DNA of 64,000 nt from an uncultured Pseudomonadales bacterium (GTDB lineage Bacteria > Pseudomonadota > Gammaproteobacteria > Pseudomonadales > Balneatricaceae), in contig CALJVT010000004.1 in NCBI GenBank assembly GCA_937773555.1, positions 353,998 to 417,997 on the forward strand. The letters are read 5' to 3'. Positions within the stretch are counted from its first letter, which is position 1, and every line of letters starts with the position of its first letter. Positions 38,605-46,894 of the stretch are shown here, one piece after another. Position numbers and translations under genes: made by a program. The notes under the pieces were generated by a model. It was not told the origin of the DNA. It searched no databases and worked only from the letters and a program-made list of their open reading frames with translations.

Positions 38605-39603
38605 TTAGTGCTCACTTAAGCACTCGCTATAGGCAAATAGGCCGGGTGCACCGCCGGTGTGTAAAAACAGAATGCGCTGCGAAATATCAAAATAGCCGTG
38701 CCGAACTAGATCCAACAGCCCTGCAAAAGCTTTACCAGAATAAACTGGATCCAAAAACAGCCCCTCAAGGCTAGCGGCAAGTCGCACGGCTTCGATCATT
38801 GGTAATGTTGGGGCTCCATAAGCTAAGCCATAATATTGATCAAAGCAAATCACATGGTCTTCATGTAACTTGGGTTGCTGAAGTAAAGCTTGCACTTCAT
38901 GCACTAAAGCCAACACCTTTTGGCATTGCTCACCACTGGAGCGGCTAACAGTAACACCTAACACTGGGATATCTTGCCCAGCTAAAGCTAAGCCTGCCAA
39001 CAAACCTGCTTGAGTTCCAGCACTGCCCGTAGCTAAAACAATGGCATCAAAGCTGAAGCCCTGCGCCTGTATTTGTTGTGCCAATTCTAAACCACAATTA
39101 ACGTAACCCATTGCACCAATTGCATTACTGCCGCCTACCGGCACAACATAAGGCTTTTGACCTGAGGCTCTAAGGGTTTGGGCACGCAGAGCCATCACCG
39201 CGTTTAAGTCTTGGCCTGCAGTGAGATGATGCACCCTTGCACCAAGTAATTGGTTCAGCAGCGCATTGCCAGAGTGGTTGTAGTCTGGCTCTGAAACACC
39301 CTCTACATCCTCTAAAAACAGCTCACAACCGAGCCCTACCCGCGCTGCTGCTGCTGCAGTTTGTCGCGCATGGTTTGATTGCAAACCACCAGCAGTCAAC
39401 AAAGTGGTTGCTCCCTCAAGCTGAGCATCGGCCAGCAAGTATTCTAATTTTCGGGTTTTATTGCCGCCAAAAGCAAGACCGGAGCAATCGTCTCGCTTGA
39501 CCCATAGCTCAGGGCCTTTGTGCATAGCATTGATTCGTAACATAGGCTCAAGTGGCGTAGGCCAATGGCCCAATTGGATTTTAGGATGCGATAGCTTATG
39601 CAT
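38605..39603 (-). CDS. D-cysteine desulfhydrase / L-cysteate sulfo-lyase-like PLP enzyme
   Basis: A 332-aa fold-type II PLP enzyme of the ACC-deaminase family. The PLP lysine is Lys49 (FGGNKTRKLEYL), with the LQSNHARQTA loop and the C-terminal HTGGAPGLFAY. The opening (LGHWPTPLEPM, VKRDDCSGL) is shared by DcyD (D-cysteine to pyruvate and sulfide) and CuyA (L-cysteate to pyruvate and sulfite). True ACC deaminases are less likely. The nearby YeeE/YedE sulfur-transport genes make a sulfur substrate plausible. I cannot choose between the two reactions. Confidence 0.85.
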   Translation of the reverse strand: MHKLSHPKIQLGHWPTPLEPMLRINAMHKGPELWVKRDDCSGLAFGGNKTRKLEYLLADAQLEGATTLLTAGGLQSNHARQTAAAAARVGLGCELFLEDVEGVSEPDYNHSGNALLNQLLGARVHHLTAGQDLNAVMALRAQTLRASGQKPYVVPVGGSNAIGAMGYVNCGLELAQQIQAQGFSFDAIVLATGSAGTQAGLLAGLALAGQDIPVLGVTVSRSSGEQCQKVLALVHEVQALLQQPKLHEDHVICFDQYYGLAYGAPTLPMIEAVRLAASLEGLFLDPVYSGKAFAGLLDLVRHGYFDISQRILFLHTGGAPGLFAYSECLSEH

Positions 39604-39633
39604 GCAAAAGTCCTTTGGGTTTATAGCGCTTGA

Positions 39634-40878
39634 TTACTGGCTATAAGCTAGGTTTCGAATCTGACTTTGGAGTTCATTTAAAAGTCGGTTAGTGTCCCTG
39701 CGAAAAGCTCTTACAGATTCAGCAGATTGTTCCATCAAATAAACTCGCTCGTCCATTTCACTAGCATTTTGTTCGATCGCAGTTAACACTCTAGCTTTGC
39801 TCTCAAGTATGCCAATTCGATTGGTAATAATATCCAAATCATCATCCGTGGTAGAGCCTTCAATTTGTTGCAATAAGGTTTCCACCGAAGCGGTCAAAGC
39901 AGTAAGCTCTCTGGCATATTGTTGTTGACGCAAAGCTTGGCTTAGGTTTGCTTCGCGCTGTTCTGACAAGGTTTCATCTTGCGCCGCTAGATCTTTGGCA
40001 TGCTGCTGAGCAAGCTGAGCTTGACCAATGTCAGTTTTATGCTGGTCTGACAAGGTTTTATCCTGCGACGCAACCCGCTTTAACACCCCAGATAATTTAT
40101 CTTGTAATAATTGTAATTTATTTAGCTGATCTTCTACCTGCTGCACTACCAGCTGACCATTTTGACTCGCTTCTTGTATTTGGACTTTCTGCTTAGCAAT
40201 AGCGGATCGCTGAAGGCTCACTTTCTCATTTTGAGTCTTCAGTTTCTCATTTTGAGTCTTCAGTTTCTCTTGATGTTGCTTTACTGTTGCGGTGTTATTA
40301 TCAATTGCCTTTTGATTTTCTTCTATCGCTGGGCGGTTGTTACGGTAGGCAACACCCCACAACTTATCAATCTCTGTATCGACGAACTTATTACGCTCTT
40401 TAGCCCTATTATCAACAAGCCTTACCTGTGCTTGAACAACAGTACCAGATTTATTTGAGTTAACATCTGTTGCTACTACCAAGGCTTCCAATTCACCAAT
40501 GCGTTTACGCGCATGATCAAGCTCTCCACGAGACACCATCAAGAGCAGGTCCACATCTGTTAGTTTGTTATAAGACCAATAACCACCACCCAGCACACCA
40601 AAAAACATGGTGACAACCAAAACCCATAGAATTCCATTATTCTTTGCTACTATTTGAGGAGAACTAGGCTGCATTGCACGCGGAGACGCAATGGGCCTGC
40701 CACTATCCCGACCACCTCGCCTAGAGGAACCATCGGCACCTTCATTATTAGCATTACCACCTGCAAGATTAGTATTACCCCCTACCGAAGCTGAAGAAGA
40801 CTGTTTTCGAGTCCCTTTAATTTCATCTGAATCGGGCATTAAGCTAGGCAAATCACCGATATCGTCATTTCTTGGCAT
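39634..40878 (-). CDS. Single-pass membrane coiled-coil protein, unknown role
   Basis: A 414-aa protein, not recognised. The first 80 residues are disordered and rich in Ser, Gly and Asn with SSRRGGRDSGRP. A single membrane helix follows at about 83-103 (GILWVLVVTMFFGVLGGGYW), then about 300 residues of predicted coiled coil rich in Gln, Glu and Lys. One block, RLVDNRAKERNKFVDTEIDK, looks like a small conserved region. The topology would place the coiled coil in the periplasm. It contains an internal repeat (see 40,222). It could be a cell-envelope scaffold. The gene is 30 bp from the start of the PLP enzyme gene. Confidence 0.75.
   Translation of the reverse strand: MPRNDDIGDLPSLMPDSDEIKGTRKQSSSASVGGNTNLAGGNANNEGADGSSRRGGRDSGRPIASPRAMQPSSPQIVAKNNGILWVLVVTMFFGVLGGGYWSYNKLTDVDLLLMVSRGELDHARKRIGELEALVVATDVNSNKSGTVVQAQVRLVDNRAKERNKFVDTEIDKLWGVAYRNNRPAIEENQKAIDNNTATVKQHQEKLKTQNEKLKTQNEKVSLQRSAIAKQKVQIQEASQNGQLVVQQVEDQLNKLQLLQDKLSGVLKRVASQDKTLSDQHKTDIGQAQLAQQHAKDLAAQDETLSEQREANLSQALRQQQYARELTALTASVETLLQQIEGSTTDDDLDIITNRIGILESKARVLTAIEQNASEMDERVYLMEQSAESVRAFRRDTNRLLNELQSQIRNLAYSQ
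40222..40269 (-). repeat. 21-bp tandem repeat inside the coiled-coil gene
   Basis: Two perfect 21-bp units (40,222-40,242 and 40,243-40,263) and the first 6 bp of a third. Each encodes KLKTQNE, one heptad of the coiled coil. This is a recent in-frame duplication and a likely site of length variation. Confidence 0.9.
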
Positions 40879-41022
40879 TTACTGAGTGTCCACATTATTA
40901 GCATCAAATTTACAATGCTAAACATAGCACGATATGAAGCGTTTGTTGACACTCAGTTGCTTGCTTTTTCCTAGTAAACCCAAATTTTTTACAAACAACT
41001 TATGTTCTAGCGATATACACAA

Positions 41023-41052
41023 TTGACACAGCTGAATTTATTAACGTATAAT
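41023..41052 (+). promoter_or_regulatory. Consensus sigma-70 promoter of the YeeE/YedE pair
   Basis: A perfect -35 (TTGACA, 41,023-41,028) and a perfect -10 (TATAAT, 41,047-41,052) are separated by 18 bp. The start of transcription would be near 41,060, about 28 bases before the ATG at 41,088. Such a strong promoter normally needs a repressor, which fits the palindrome directly downstream. Confidence 0.75.
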
Positions 41053-41055
41053 TTA

Positions 41056-41071
41056 ATTAGAGTTATCTAAT
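41056..41071. promoter_or_regulatory. Palindrome over the transcription start, candidate repressor site
   Basis: A perfect inverted repeat ATTAGA-GTTA-TCTAAT covers the expected start point of the YeeE promoter. In other bacteria, YeeE/YedE (PmpA-type) genes are blocked by ArsR-family persulfide sensors (BigR/YgaV) that bind AT-rich palindromes at this place. No regulator gene of that family lies in the window, so the partner is unknown. Confidence 0.5.
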
Positions 41072-41087
41072 ATAAAAGGTTTAAATC

Positions 41088-41507
41088 ATGCTTGAAGCAT
41101 TCCCAATACAGCCCCTTATCGGTGGTATTTTAATAGGCATAAGCGCTGCATTGCTGCTGGCGTTTAATGGCCGCATCGCGGGCATTAGTGGCATTCTATA
41201 CAATTTGTTATTTAACCCACTCAGCAGTTCTGAGAGCGGCTGGCGCATAGCTTTTCTTTTAGGCCTTCTTGGAGGTGGTTATTTGATGCTGCCTGCAGCA
41301 TTTGAATTACGCAACGGTTATTCACCTATTTTGCTCGTCGTTTCAGGTTTAGCTGTTGGTATAGGCACACGCATAGGCAACGGTTGCACCAGTGGGCATG
41401 GGGTCTGTGGCATTGGCTCAATGGCAGGTAGGTCTATTGCGGCTACAGTCACCTTTGTGGCCACAGGCATTATTACAGTCACTGTATTACGCAGTTTTAT
41501 GGCATAA
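41088..41507 (+). CDS. YeeE/YedE family membrane protein, first half
   Basis: A 139-aa protein with four membrane helices. The motif GNGCTSGHGVCGIG holds the cysteines used for thiosulfate or persulfide passage in YeeE-like channels. It forms a pair with the next gene, 13 bp downstream; together they make up the two halves that are fused in longer YeeE proteins. The ATG follows AAAAGG. It probably moves reduced sulfur compounds across the inner membrane. Confidence 0.9.
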   Translation: MLEAFPIQPLIGGILIGISAALLLAFNGRIAGISGILYNLLFNPLSSSESGWRIAFLLGLLGGGYLMLPAAFELRNGYSPILLVVSGLAVGIGTRIGNGCTSGHGVCGIGSMAGRSIAATVTFVATGIITVTVLRSFMA

Positions 41508-41520
41508 GGAAGGATCAAAC

Positions 41521-41931
41521 ATGCAACGTTTAATTATCGCTCTCATATCTGGCCTTATTTTTGGTGCCGGCCTAGTGATCTCAGAAATGGTAAACCCGGT
41601 TAAAGTGCAGAATTTCCTTGACCCATTTGGCAATTGGGACGCAAGCTTAGCCTTCGTTATGGGTGGAGCTGTGGCAGTCACTTTATTCACAACACACTTT
41701 ATTATGAAACGTAAAACACCCTTATTTTCTGACCGCTTTTACATGGCTGTTAAAACCAGTATTGATCGGCGTTTAATTTTAGGGGCAAGTTTGTTTGGTA
41801 TTGGTTGGGGACTCAGTGGTTATTGTCCTGGCCCTGGCATCATTAACGCTATGATCAACCCTTCTGAAGCTATGGTATTTTTGCCAGCATTGATTATTGG
41901 AGGTTGGATAGGTCAACGCTATTCTGCGTAA
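41521..41931 (+). CDS. YeeE/YedE family membrane protein, second half
   Basis: A 136-aa membrane protein with about four helices. It carries the second-half signature GLVISEMVNPVKVQNFLDP and the cysteine loop GWGLSGYCPGPGI. The open frame extends upstream to 41,392 inside the first gene, but the ATG at 41,521 is preceded by AAGGA and matches the family start. It works with the preceding protein as a two-part sulfur transporter (DUF6691-type partner). Confidence 0.9.
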   Translation: MQRLIIALISGLIFGAGLVISEMVNPVKVQNFLDPFGNWDASLAFVMGGAVAVTLFTTHFIMKRKTPLFSDRFYMAVKTSIDRRLILGASLFGIGWGLSGYCPGPGIINAMINPSEAMVFLPALIIGGWIGQRYSA

Positions 41932-41959
41932 ATCAAGGCTTAAGGTACGGCGTTAATAG

Positions 41960-42283
41960 TTATGCTGTAAGCAAAGCATCCATTCGCTGGATACTCCCCA
42001 TTAGGCCTTTAACAGTATCTTCTAGATCTTTAAAGGCCCCTTCTGCCATCGGAAAAATACCACTTTTGCGAGGCAACTGCCCTTCTGTTTCTGCCAAGTA
42101 GCTCAGCCTTGGAATAAAAATCCATTGTAACCATTCGGCAAAGCTCATTAAGTCACAACAAAAAGGCTCAGTGCTCAGCAGGGCTTTTTCAGAGGGCGCA
42201 ACATCACTCCATAAGCCAATAGTTTGCAATTCTAATTGTAAAATCCCAAGTTCTCGCAGAACATCTTGATGCAAACTGGCCAT
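41960..42283 (-). CDS. yqcC: YqcC family protein
   Basis: A 107-aa helical protein of unknown role. The motif STEPFCCDLMSFAEWLQWIFIPRL matches YqcC (TQPFFMDTMEPLEWLQWV in E. coli), a small family found next to truC in many gammaproteobacteria. Here truC is absent. It converges on the YeeE pair. The 252-bp gap upstream to the PhyH gene holds AT-rich sequence without a clear feature. Confidence 0.85.
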   Translation of the reverse strand: MASLHQDVLRELGILQLELQTIGLWSDVAPSEKALLSTEPFCCDLMSFAEWLQWIFIPRLSYLAETEGQLPRKSGIFPMAEGAFKDLEDTVKGLMGSIQRMDALLTA

Positions 42284-42535
42284 ATAGCAAATATATATAA
42301 TGTATCGAAGCTTTATTCTACCTTACCGCGGATTCAATGGTTAGCAAATTTTGGCAAATACAGATGATCTAAAGCTGACACCTGTTCTAGGCCCGCCAAA
42401 TAGCTAAACAGATAAAACCTTAGTTACCTTTGGCTTGCTTAATAATTGCTATTTTTAACCCCAATCACCTGCTTACGGCAGTCTTGTTAAGCACTCAGAA
42501 AAATGGCATTATTTCAGCCAAAATTAGAGTGAAGT

Positions 42536-43333
42536 ATGGCTATGATGAATCGTTTTAAATCACTTTATGATGCCCAAGGTTTCTTAACTGGAGTGCCTAT
42601 TATTAAGCCTTCAGAGGCCTTAGCCCACCGCTCTATATTAGAGGCCGTAGAGGCTGAGCGAGGGCCTATGCATTATCAATTTAAAGCCCACACAGCAATG
42701 CATTCAACGTATCAACTGGCTATTCTACCTAAGATTCTTAATATTGTTGAGCAACTGATTGGTCCAGATATATTGCTTTATAGCGCAGCTTATATTGTTA
42801 AAGAAGCTAATACAAAAAGTCACGTAAGCTGGCACCAAGACCTCACTTATTGGGGATTAGATTCAGACGCCCAAGTGAGTGTTTGGCTAGCACTGTCTGA
42901 CGCTAGCGAAGCCAGTGGCTGTATGCATATGATTCCTGGTAGTCACAAACACGGACAACAAAAACACCACAACACACAAGATAATAATAATGTGTTGCTA
43001 AGCGGGCAAACTATTAATGACATAGACCCTAATCAAAGCATCGCCGCAAGCCTCAAAGCAGGACAAGCCTCGTTTCATCATGGGTGGACCATTCATTGTT
43101 CCCAGCCCAACCTCACTAATGACCGCCGTATTGGCCTTAACATTCAATATATTAGCCCCGCTGTAAAACAACTTAAACAACAACAAGATTCTGCAATGTT
43201 AGTAAGGGGGGTTGATCACTATGGCCACTTCCAAACAGACCAACCGGCTCAGAGCAATTTTGATAGCAAGGCATGGCAAAAACAAAAAGCCTTAGATGAT
43301 AAACTTAAAGGCATCCAAGGCAATACAACCTAA
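42536..43333 (+). CDS. Phytanoyl-CoA dioxygenase (PhyH) family Fe(II)/2-oxoglutarate oxygenase
   Basis: A 265-aa cupin-fold oxygenase. Iron ligands are His100 and Asp102 (VSWHQDLTYW) and His187 (GWTIHCSQPN); the 2-oxoglutarate Arg is in NDRRIGLN (197/198). SVWLALSDASEASGCM and MIPGSHK are family segments. Members hydroxylate small molecules: phytanoyl-CoA, ectoine, or the carbon next to phosphorus in 2-aminoethylphosphonate (PhnY). The HD-type gene lies 19 bp downstream, as in phnYZ-like pairs. No transporter is adjacent. Alternative starts exist at Met3 and Met4. Confidence 0.87.
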   Translation: MAMMNRFKSLYDAQGFLTGVPIIKPSEALAHRSILEAVEAERGPMHYQFKAHTAMHSTYQLAILPKILNIVEQLIGPDILLYSAAYIVKEANTKSHVSWHQDLTYWGLDSDAQVSVWLALSDASEASGCMHMIPGSHKHGQQKHHNTQDNNNVLLSGQTINDIDPNQSIAASLKAGQASFHHGWTIHCSQPNLTNDRRIGLNIQYISPAVKQLKQQQDSAMLVRGVDHYGHFQTDQPAQSNFDSKAWQKQKALDDKLKGIQGNTT

Positions 43334-43352
43334 TAAAACTGGAGCACAAGCA

Positions 43353-43967
43353 ATGGCCACCGTTAGTTTTACTCAAATGAAACATGGCACTCGCCAAGAT
43401 TACGCAATGTTGCAAGCCCTAGAGCACTCGTTTTATACCAAAACAGCTCAGCGATTGCATGACGAACTTGAACGTCAAGGCCAAGACAGCATCGATGGCT
43501 ATCTTATTAGCCGCTTAGAGCACGGTTTGCAGTCTGCTACCAGAGCATGGAGAGACGGTGCAAATGACGATTGGGTAGTAGCCGCTTTGTTACATGATAT
43601 TGGTGATGGTCTGGCACCACAAAATCATGACCGAATGGCGGCAGAAATCATTCGCCCTTTTGTTAGCGAGGAGGTGACTTGGGTCATTGAGCACCACGGG
43701 GCATTTCAAATGATTTACTACGCGCACCATTTAACCGGTTGGAACCCCAACGAGCGCGACCAATACCGTGATCATCCTTATTACCAAACTGCAGTGGATT
43801 TTTGCGAACGCTGGGATCAAAATTGTTTTGATCCCAACTATGACAGCCAACAATTAGACTTTTTTGTACCATTTTTAGAACGCGTATTTGCGCGCAAAGC
43901 CTATGCTGCAGAATTTATCAAACCTGCTGATAACCAAGGGTTACCTAAAGCATTGGCTGCCTCTTAA
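43353..43967 (+). CDS. HD-domain protein, PhnZ/TmpB-like diiron oxygenase candidate
   Basis: A 204-aa HD-superfamily protein. All six metal ligands of PhnZ can be placed: His57 (RLEHGLQ), His81-Asp82 (LLHDIGD), His92 (NHDRMAAE), His115 (IEHHGAF) and Asp155 (RWDQNCF), at the same spacing. In PhnZ and TmpB these hold a mixed-valent iron pair that oxidatively breaks a C-P bond. The PhnZ residues Tyr24, Glu27 and Lys108 are not kept (Ile47, Tyr50, Gln119), so the substrate should differ. The ATG at 43,353 follows CTGGAG; the open frame runs further upstream without homology. It is probably translated with the PhyH oxygenase. Confidence 0.8.
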   Translation: MATVSFTQMKHGTRQDYAMLQALEHSFYTKTAQRLHDELERQGQDSIDGYLISRLEHGLQSATRAWRDGANDDWVVAALLHDIGDGLAPQNHDRMAAEIIRPFVSEEVTWVIEHHGAFQMIYYAHHLTGWNPNERDQYRDHPYYQTAVDFCERWDQNCFDPNYDSQQLDFFVPFLERVFARKAYAAEFIKPADNQGLPKALAAS

Positions 43968-43999
43968 GCCATTTCATCTTCAAAGAGGGAACATCCAGG

Positions 44000-45253
44000 T
44001 TAAAAGCGTTGCGCTGCAAAGGCCGATATATCAACGCTACAGGGCTTGTCATCTATAAGCTCACTAATTAACTTACCGGTAATGCCCGATAAGGTGACAC
44101 CAATATGGCCATGGCCAAAAGCGTAATAGATGTCTGCATCTTTACTTGACTGGCCAATAACGGGCATAGAGTCAGGCATGGAAGGTCTAAAACCAGTCCA
44201 CTCGCCATCGTGGTCTTTGAGTTGTGGCAATAATGTTTTTACGGTGTCTGCAATGAGCTTTAAGCGCCTTGGGTTAGTGGGGTTATTAAGACCAGCTAAC
44301 TCAACGGTGCCAGCGGCTCTTAAACCATCATTCATAGGCGTCATGTAAAAGCCCACGTCAGCCCAACCGACCGGCCGATTGAGAACCTGCTGTGCGCCCT
44401 GATACATTACATGATAACCCTGCTCCGTATCCAGGGGTAGTTTATCGCCTACCTGCTGTGCCAAAGACTTTGACCAAGCACCTGCAGCCACCACCACTTT
44501 ATTGCATAACACGCTCGAATCTTGCAACTGCACCTTGAGCTCATTCGCACTAACACGATCAATACCCAGTGCCTTATTGCTAATGATTTTGCCACCATTA
44601 GTAATCACTGACTCCCCCATACGCTTTAATAAGTCTAAAGGGCTGAGTAAGTGTTGCGCATTTTCAAAGAATAAACCCCGTGCATAAATTGGCTTTAAAT
44701 GCGGTTCTAAATCTCCAACTTCAGCCTTCGTTAGTTCTGTCACTGAAATGCCATGACGGCGCCTTAAATCAATGTCAGGCTTTGCTTTAACAAAACCAGC
44801 CTCGCTGCCATATAAATATAAAGTGCCGTTTGTGGCGACTAAGTCATGCCCATTAGCAGCCTCAATTAGTGGGGCTAAAGCACTGTGGGAATGACTTAAG
44901 AGGACACTTAACTGATGGCCAATTTTTTCCACCTGAGAGGGCCTGCTAGCCCAAGCAAAGCGTAATAACCAGGGTGTAAGCCAGGGTAAATATGCCCAGT
45001 CAATTGATAAAGGGCTGTTGGGGTTGAATAATAGTTTAGGGATTTGTTTAATGGTGCTGGGCGTACCTACAGGAATATTAGCGTAAGTTGCAATAGTGCA
45101 CGCATTGCCAAAATAAGCCCCATCTTCAAATGGTTTTGGGTCTATTAAAGTCACCTTATGACCACTTTTTTGTAACCACATTGCAGTGGCAACACCGACA
45201 AAACCGGCACCAATAATAACCACATCTTGAGGCTTTAAACAGGCTTCTTTCAT
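44000..45253 (-). CDS. FAD-dependent oxidoreductase, D-amino-acid dehydrogenase (DadA)-like
   Basis: A 417-aa DAO-family flavoprotein. The N-terminal dinucleotide motif is VVIIGAGFVGVATAMWLQKSGH; the C-terminal FAD contact is AFGHGHIGVTLSGITGKLI. DadA-type enzymes oxidise the alpha-carbon or N-methyl of amino acids and pass electrons to the respiratory chain. The longest frame (to 45,316) overlaps the GMC gene; the ATG at 45,253 lies 16 bp after it, so I used this. It converges on the HD gene. The cluster suggests an amine or N-methyl amino acid substrate. Confidence 0.87.
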   Translation of the reverse strand: MKEACLKPQDVVIIGAGFVGVATAMWLQKSGHKVTLIDPKPFEDGAYFGNACTIATYANIPVGTPSTIKQIPKLLFNPNSPLSIDWAYLPWLTPWLLRFAWASRPSQVEKIGHQLSVLLSHSHSALAPLIEAANGHDLVATNGTLYLYGSEAGFVKAKPDIDLRRRHGISVTELTKAEVGDLEPHLKPIYARGLFFENAQHLLSPLDLLKRMGESVITNGGKIISNKALGIDRVSANELKVQLQDSSVLCNKVVVAAGAWSKSLAQQVGDKLPLDTEQGYHVMYQGAQQVLNRPVGWADVGFYMTPMNDGLRAAGTVELAGLNNPTNPRRLKLIADTVKTLLPQLKDHDGEWTGFRPSMPDSMPVIGQSSKDADIYYAFGHGHIGVTLSGITGKLISELIDDKPCSVDISAFAAQRF

Positions 45254-45269
45254 GCTTGTATTGTTCTCG

Positions 45270-46886
45270 TTAGCGATGGTGTTCAGCCAACACCATCGCC
45301 GCGCCGCGCTCGGCAATCATCATGGTTGGCGCTGAGGTATTACCACTGGTCAAGCACGGCATAATAGAGGCGTCCATAACCCGTAAATTGTCCATACCAA
45401 TAACTTTTAGTGTTGCTGGATCAACTACTGACATAGAGTCCGTACCCATCTTACACGTACCCACTGGATGATATACAGTAGTGGCGGTATGGCGCAGGTA
45501 GTCAAGGATCTGAGCATCGGTTTGAACCTCTTCACCAGGCGCCATTTCTTCACCGCGTAAATGATCAAACTCTGGGGAGGCTAGTATTTCGCGAGCCTTT
45601 TTAACACCTTCCACCAACGTTTGCTGATCTTGTTCGTGGGCAAAAAAGTTATAATCAATCAGCACATTGCGTTTACTACCATCATTGGCTAACTTAACAC
45701 TGCCACGGCTTATTGGGCGCAGCACACAGGTGAACACCGAATAGCCATGCCCCCACTCAAATTTCTTACCTCTGTGGCTGCGATACAAAGGAGCAAAGTG
45801 AAATTGGATATCGGGGTCAGTATCAGCATCTATCGCTAGCGTAGTTTTTGCAAAACCACCGGCCTCTACATAATTGGTTGTCCACCAGCCCTTGCGGCCC
45901 AGAAAATATTTAAACGGTGCGGGTAATACATGGGGTAATAACGTTTTAAACGATACACCCATAGAGTCTGCCTTTGAAGACCGGACAGTAACCATGCTAT
46001 CTATATGATCCTGCAGGTTCTCACCCACACCCGGCACGTGGTGGTGACAGTCAATGCCTAACTGTCGCAACTCCTCTTTATTGCCAATTCCTGAAGCCAA
46101 TAAAATGCGTGGTGACAAAATGGTACCGCCACAAAGAATGACTTCTTTATTACAAGATAACTGCTGTTGCACGCCAGCGCGTTCAACCATTAGGCCCTCT
46201 GTCTTGTTACCTAAAATGATGAGATCTAAAGCTTGTGTATGAGTCATAATGGTTAGGTTAGTGCGGTTTTCAATAGGCTTTACAAATGCTGTATAGCTAC
46301 TCACCCGCTGGCCACGGTCTTGTTTAACGTTATAAATGCCCAACCCCAACTGGGATACGCCGTTAAAGTCTGTATTTTCTGGCAACCCCGCGGCTTTACC
46401 AGCCGCTACAAACACCTTGCCTACCTTATTTGCATCCTGCTGTTTAGACACCTTTAACTCGCCATCAAAACCATGATATTCAGCACTTTGACCAATTTGA
46501 TTAGCCTCCATTTTTTTGAATACAGGCAAAACATCGTCATAGCACCAGCCATCGCACCCCAAAGCCGACCAACCATCATAATCATTACGATTACCTCGAA
46601 TGTAGACCATGCTGTTAATAGCGCTGGAGCCTCCAAGGGCTTTACCACGGTTAACGTCCATCACTCGATTACAGAGGTTTTTCTGCGGTACAGTGACAAA
46701 GCTGTAATCATATTTTTTATTGCCGTACAAACCAAAAATGCCCGCTGGAATACTCACCCAAGGGCTTTTCCCATTGCCACCCGCTTCAACCAGGCACACG
46801 CTAATGTTGGGGTTGGCGCTAAGTCTGTTAGCCACCACGCAGCCTGCTGAGCCGGCACCTACAATAATGTAATCAAATGTGGTCAT
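45270..46886 (-). CDS. GMC-family alcohol/choline dehydrogenase
   Basis: A 538-aa flavoprotein. The FAD motif is IIVGAGSAGCVVANRLS, with the PROSITE-type GKALGGSSAINSM and the active-site HPVGTCKMG near the C-terminus, and a final TSGNTSAPTMMIAE. Choline dehydrogenase BetA and AlkJ-like alcohol dehydrogenases are of this type; they oxidise an alcohol to aldehyde at the membrane. The next gene, an aldehyde dehydrogenase 8 bp away, would take the product further. Confidence 0.9.
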   Translation of the reverse strand: MTTFDYIIVGAGSAGCVVANRLSANPNISVCLVEAGGNGKSPWVSIPAGIFGLYGNKKYDYSFVTVPQKNLCNRVMDVNRGKALGGSSAINSMVYIRGNRNDYDGWSALGCDGWCYDDVLPVFKKMEANQIGQSAEYHGFDGELKVSKQQDANKVGKVFVAAGKAAGLPENTDFNGVSQLGLGIYNVKQDRGQRVSSYTAFVKPIENRTNLTIMTHTQALDLIILGNKTEGLMVERAGVQQQLSCNKEVILCGGTILSPRILLASGIGNKEELRQLGIDCHHHVPGVGENLQDHIDSMVTVRSSKADSMGVSFKTLLPHVLPAPFKYFLGRKGWWTTNYVEAGGFAKTTLAIDADTDPDIQFHFAPLYRSHRGKKFEWGHGYSVFTCVLRPISRGSVKLANDGSKRNVLIDYNFFAHEQDQQTLVEGVKKAREILASPEFDHLRGEEMAPGEEVQTDAQILDYLRHTATTVYHPVGTCKMGTDSMSVVDPATLKVIGMDNLRVMDASIMPCLTSGNTSAPTMMIAERGAAMVLAEHHR

Positions 46887-46894
46887 ACATCAGC

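Noticed and set aside
42284-42535. Search for an sRNA or riboswitch in the gap before the PhyH gene
   Set aside because: Only AT-rich sequence with no stable hairpin series or known aptamer pattern was seen.
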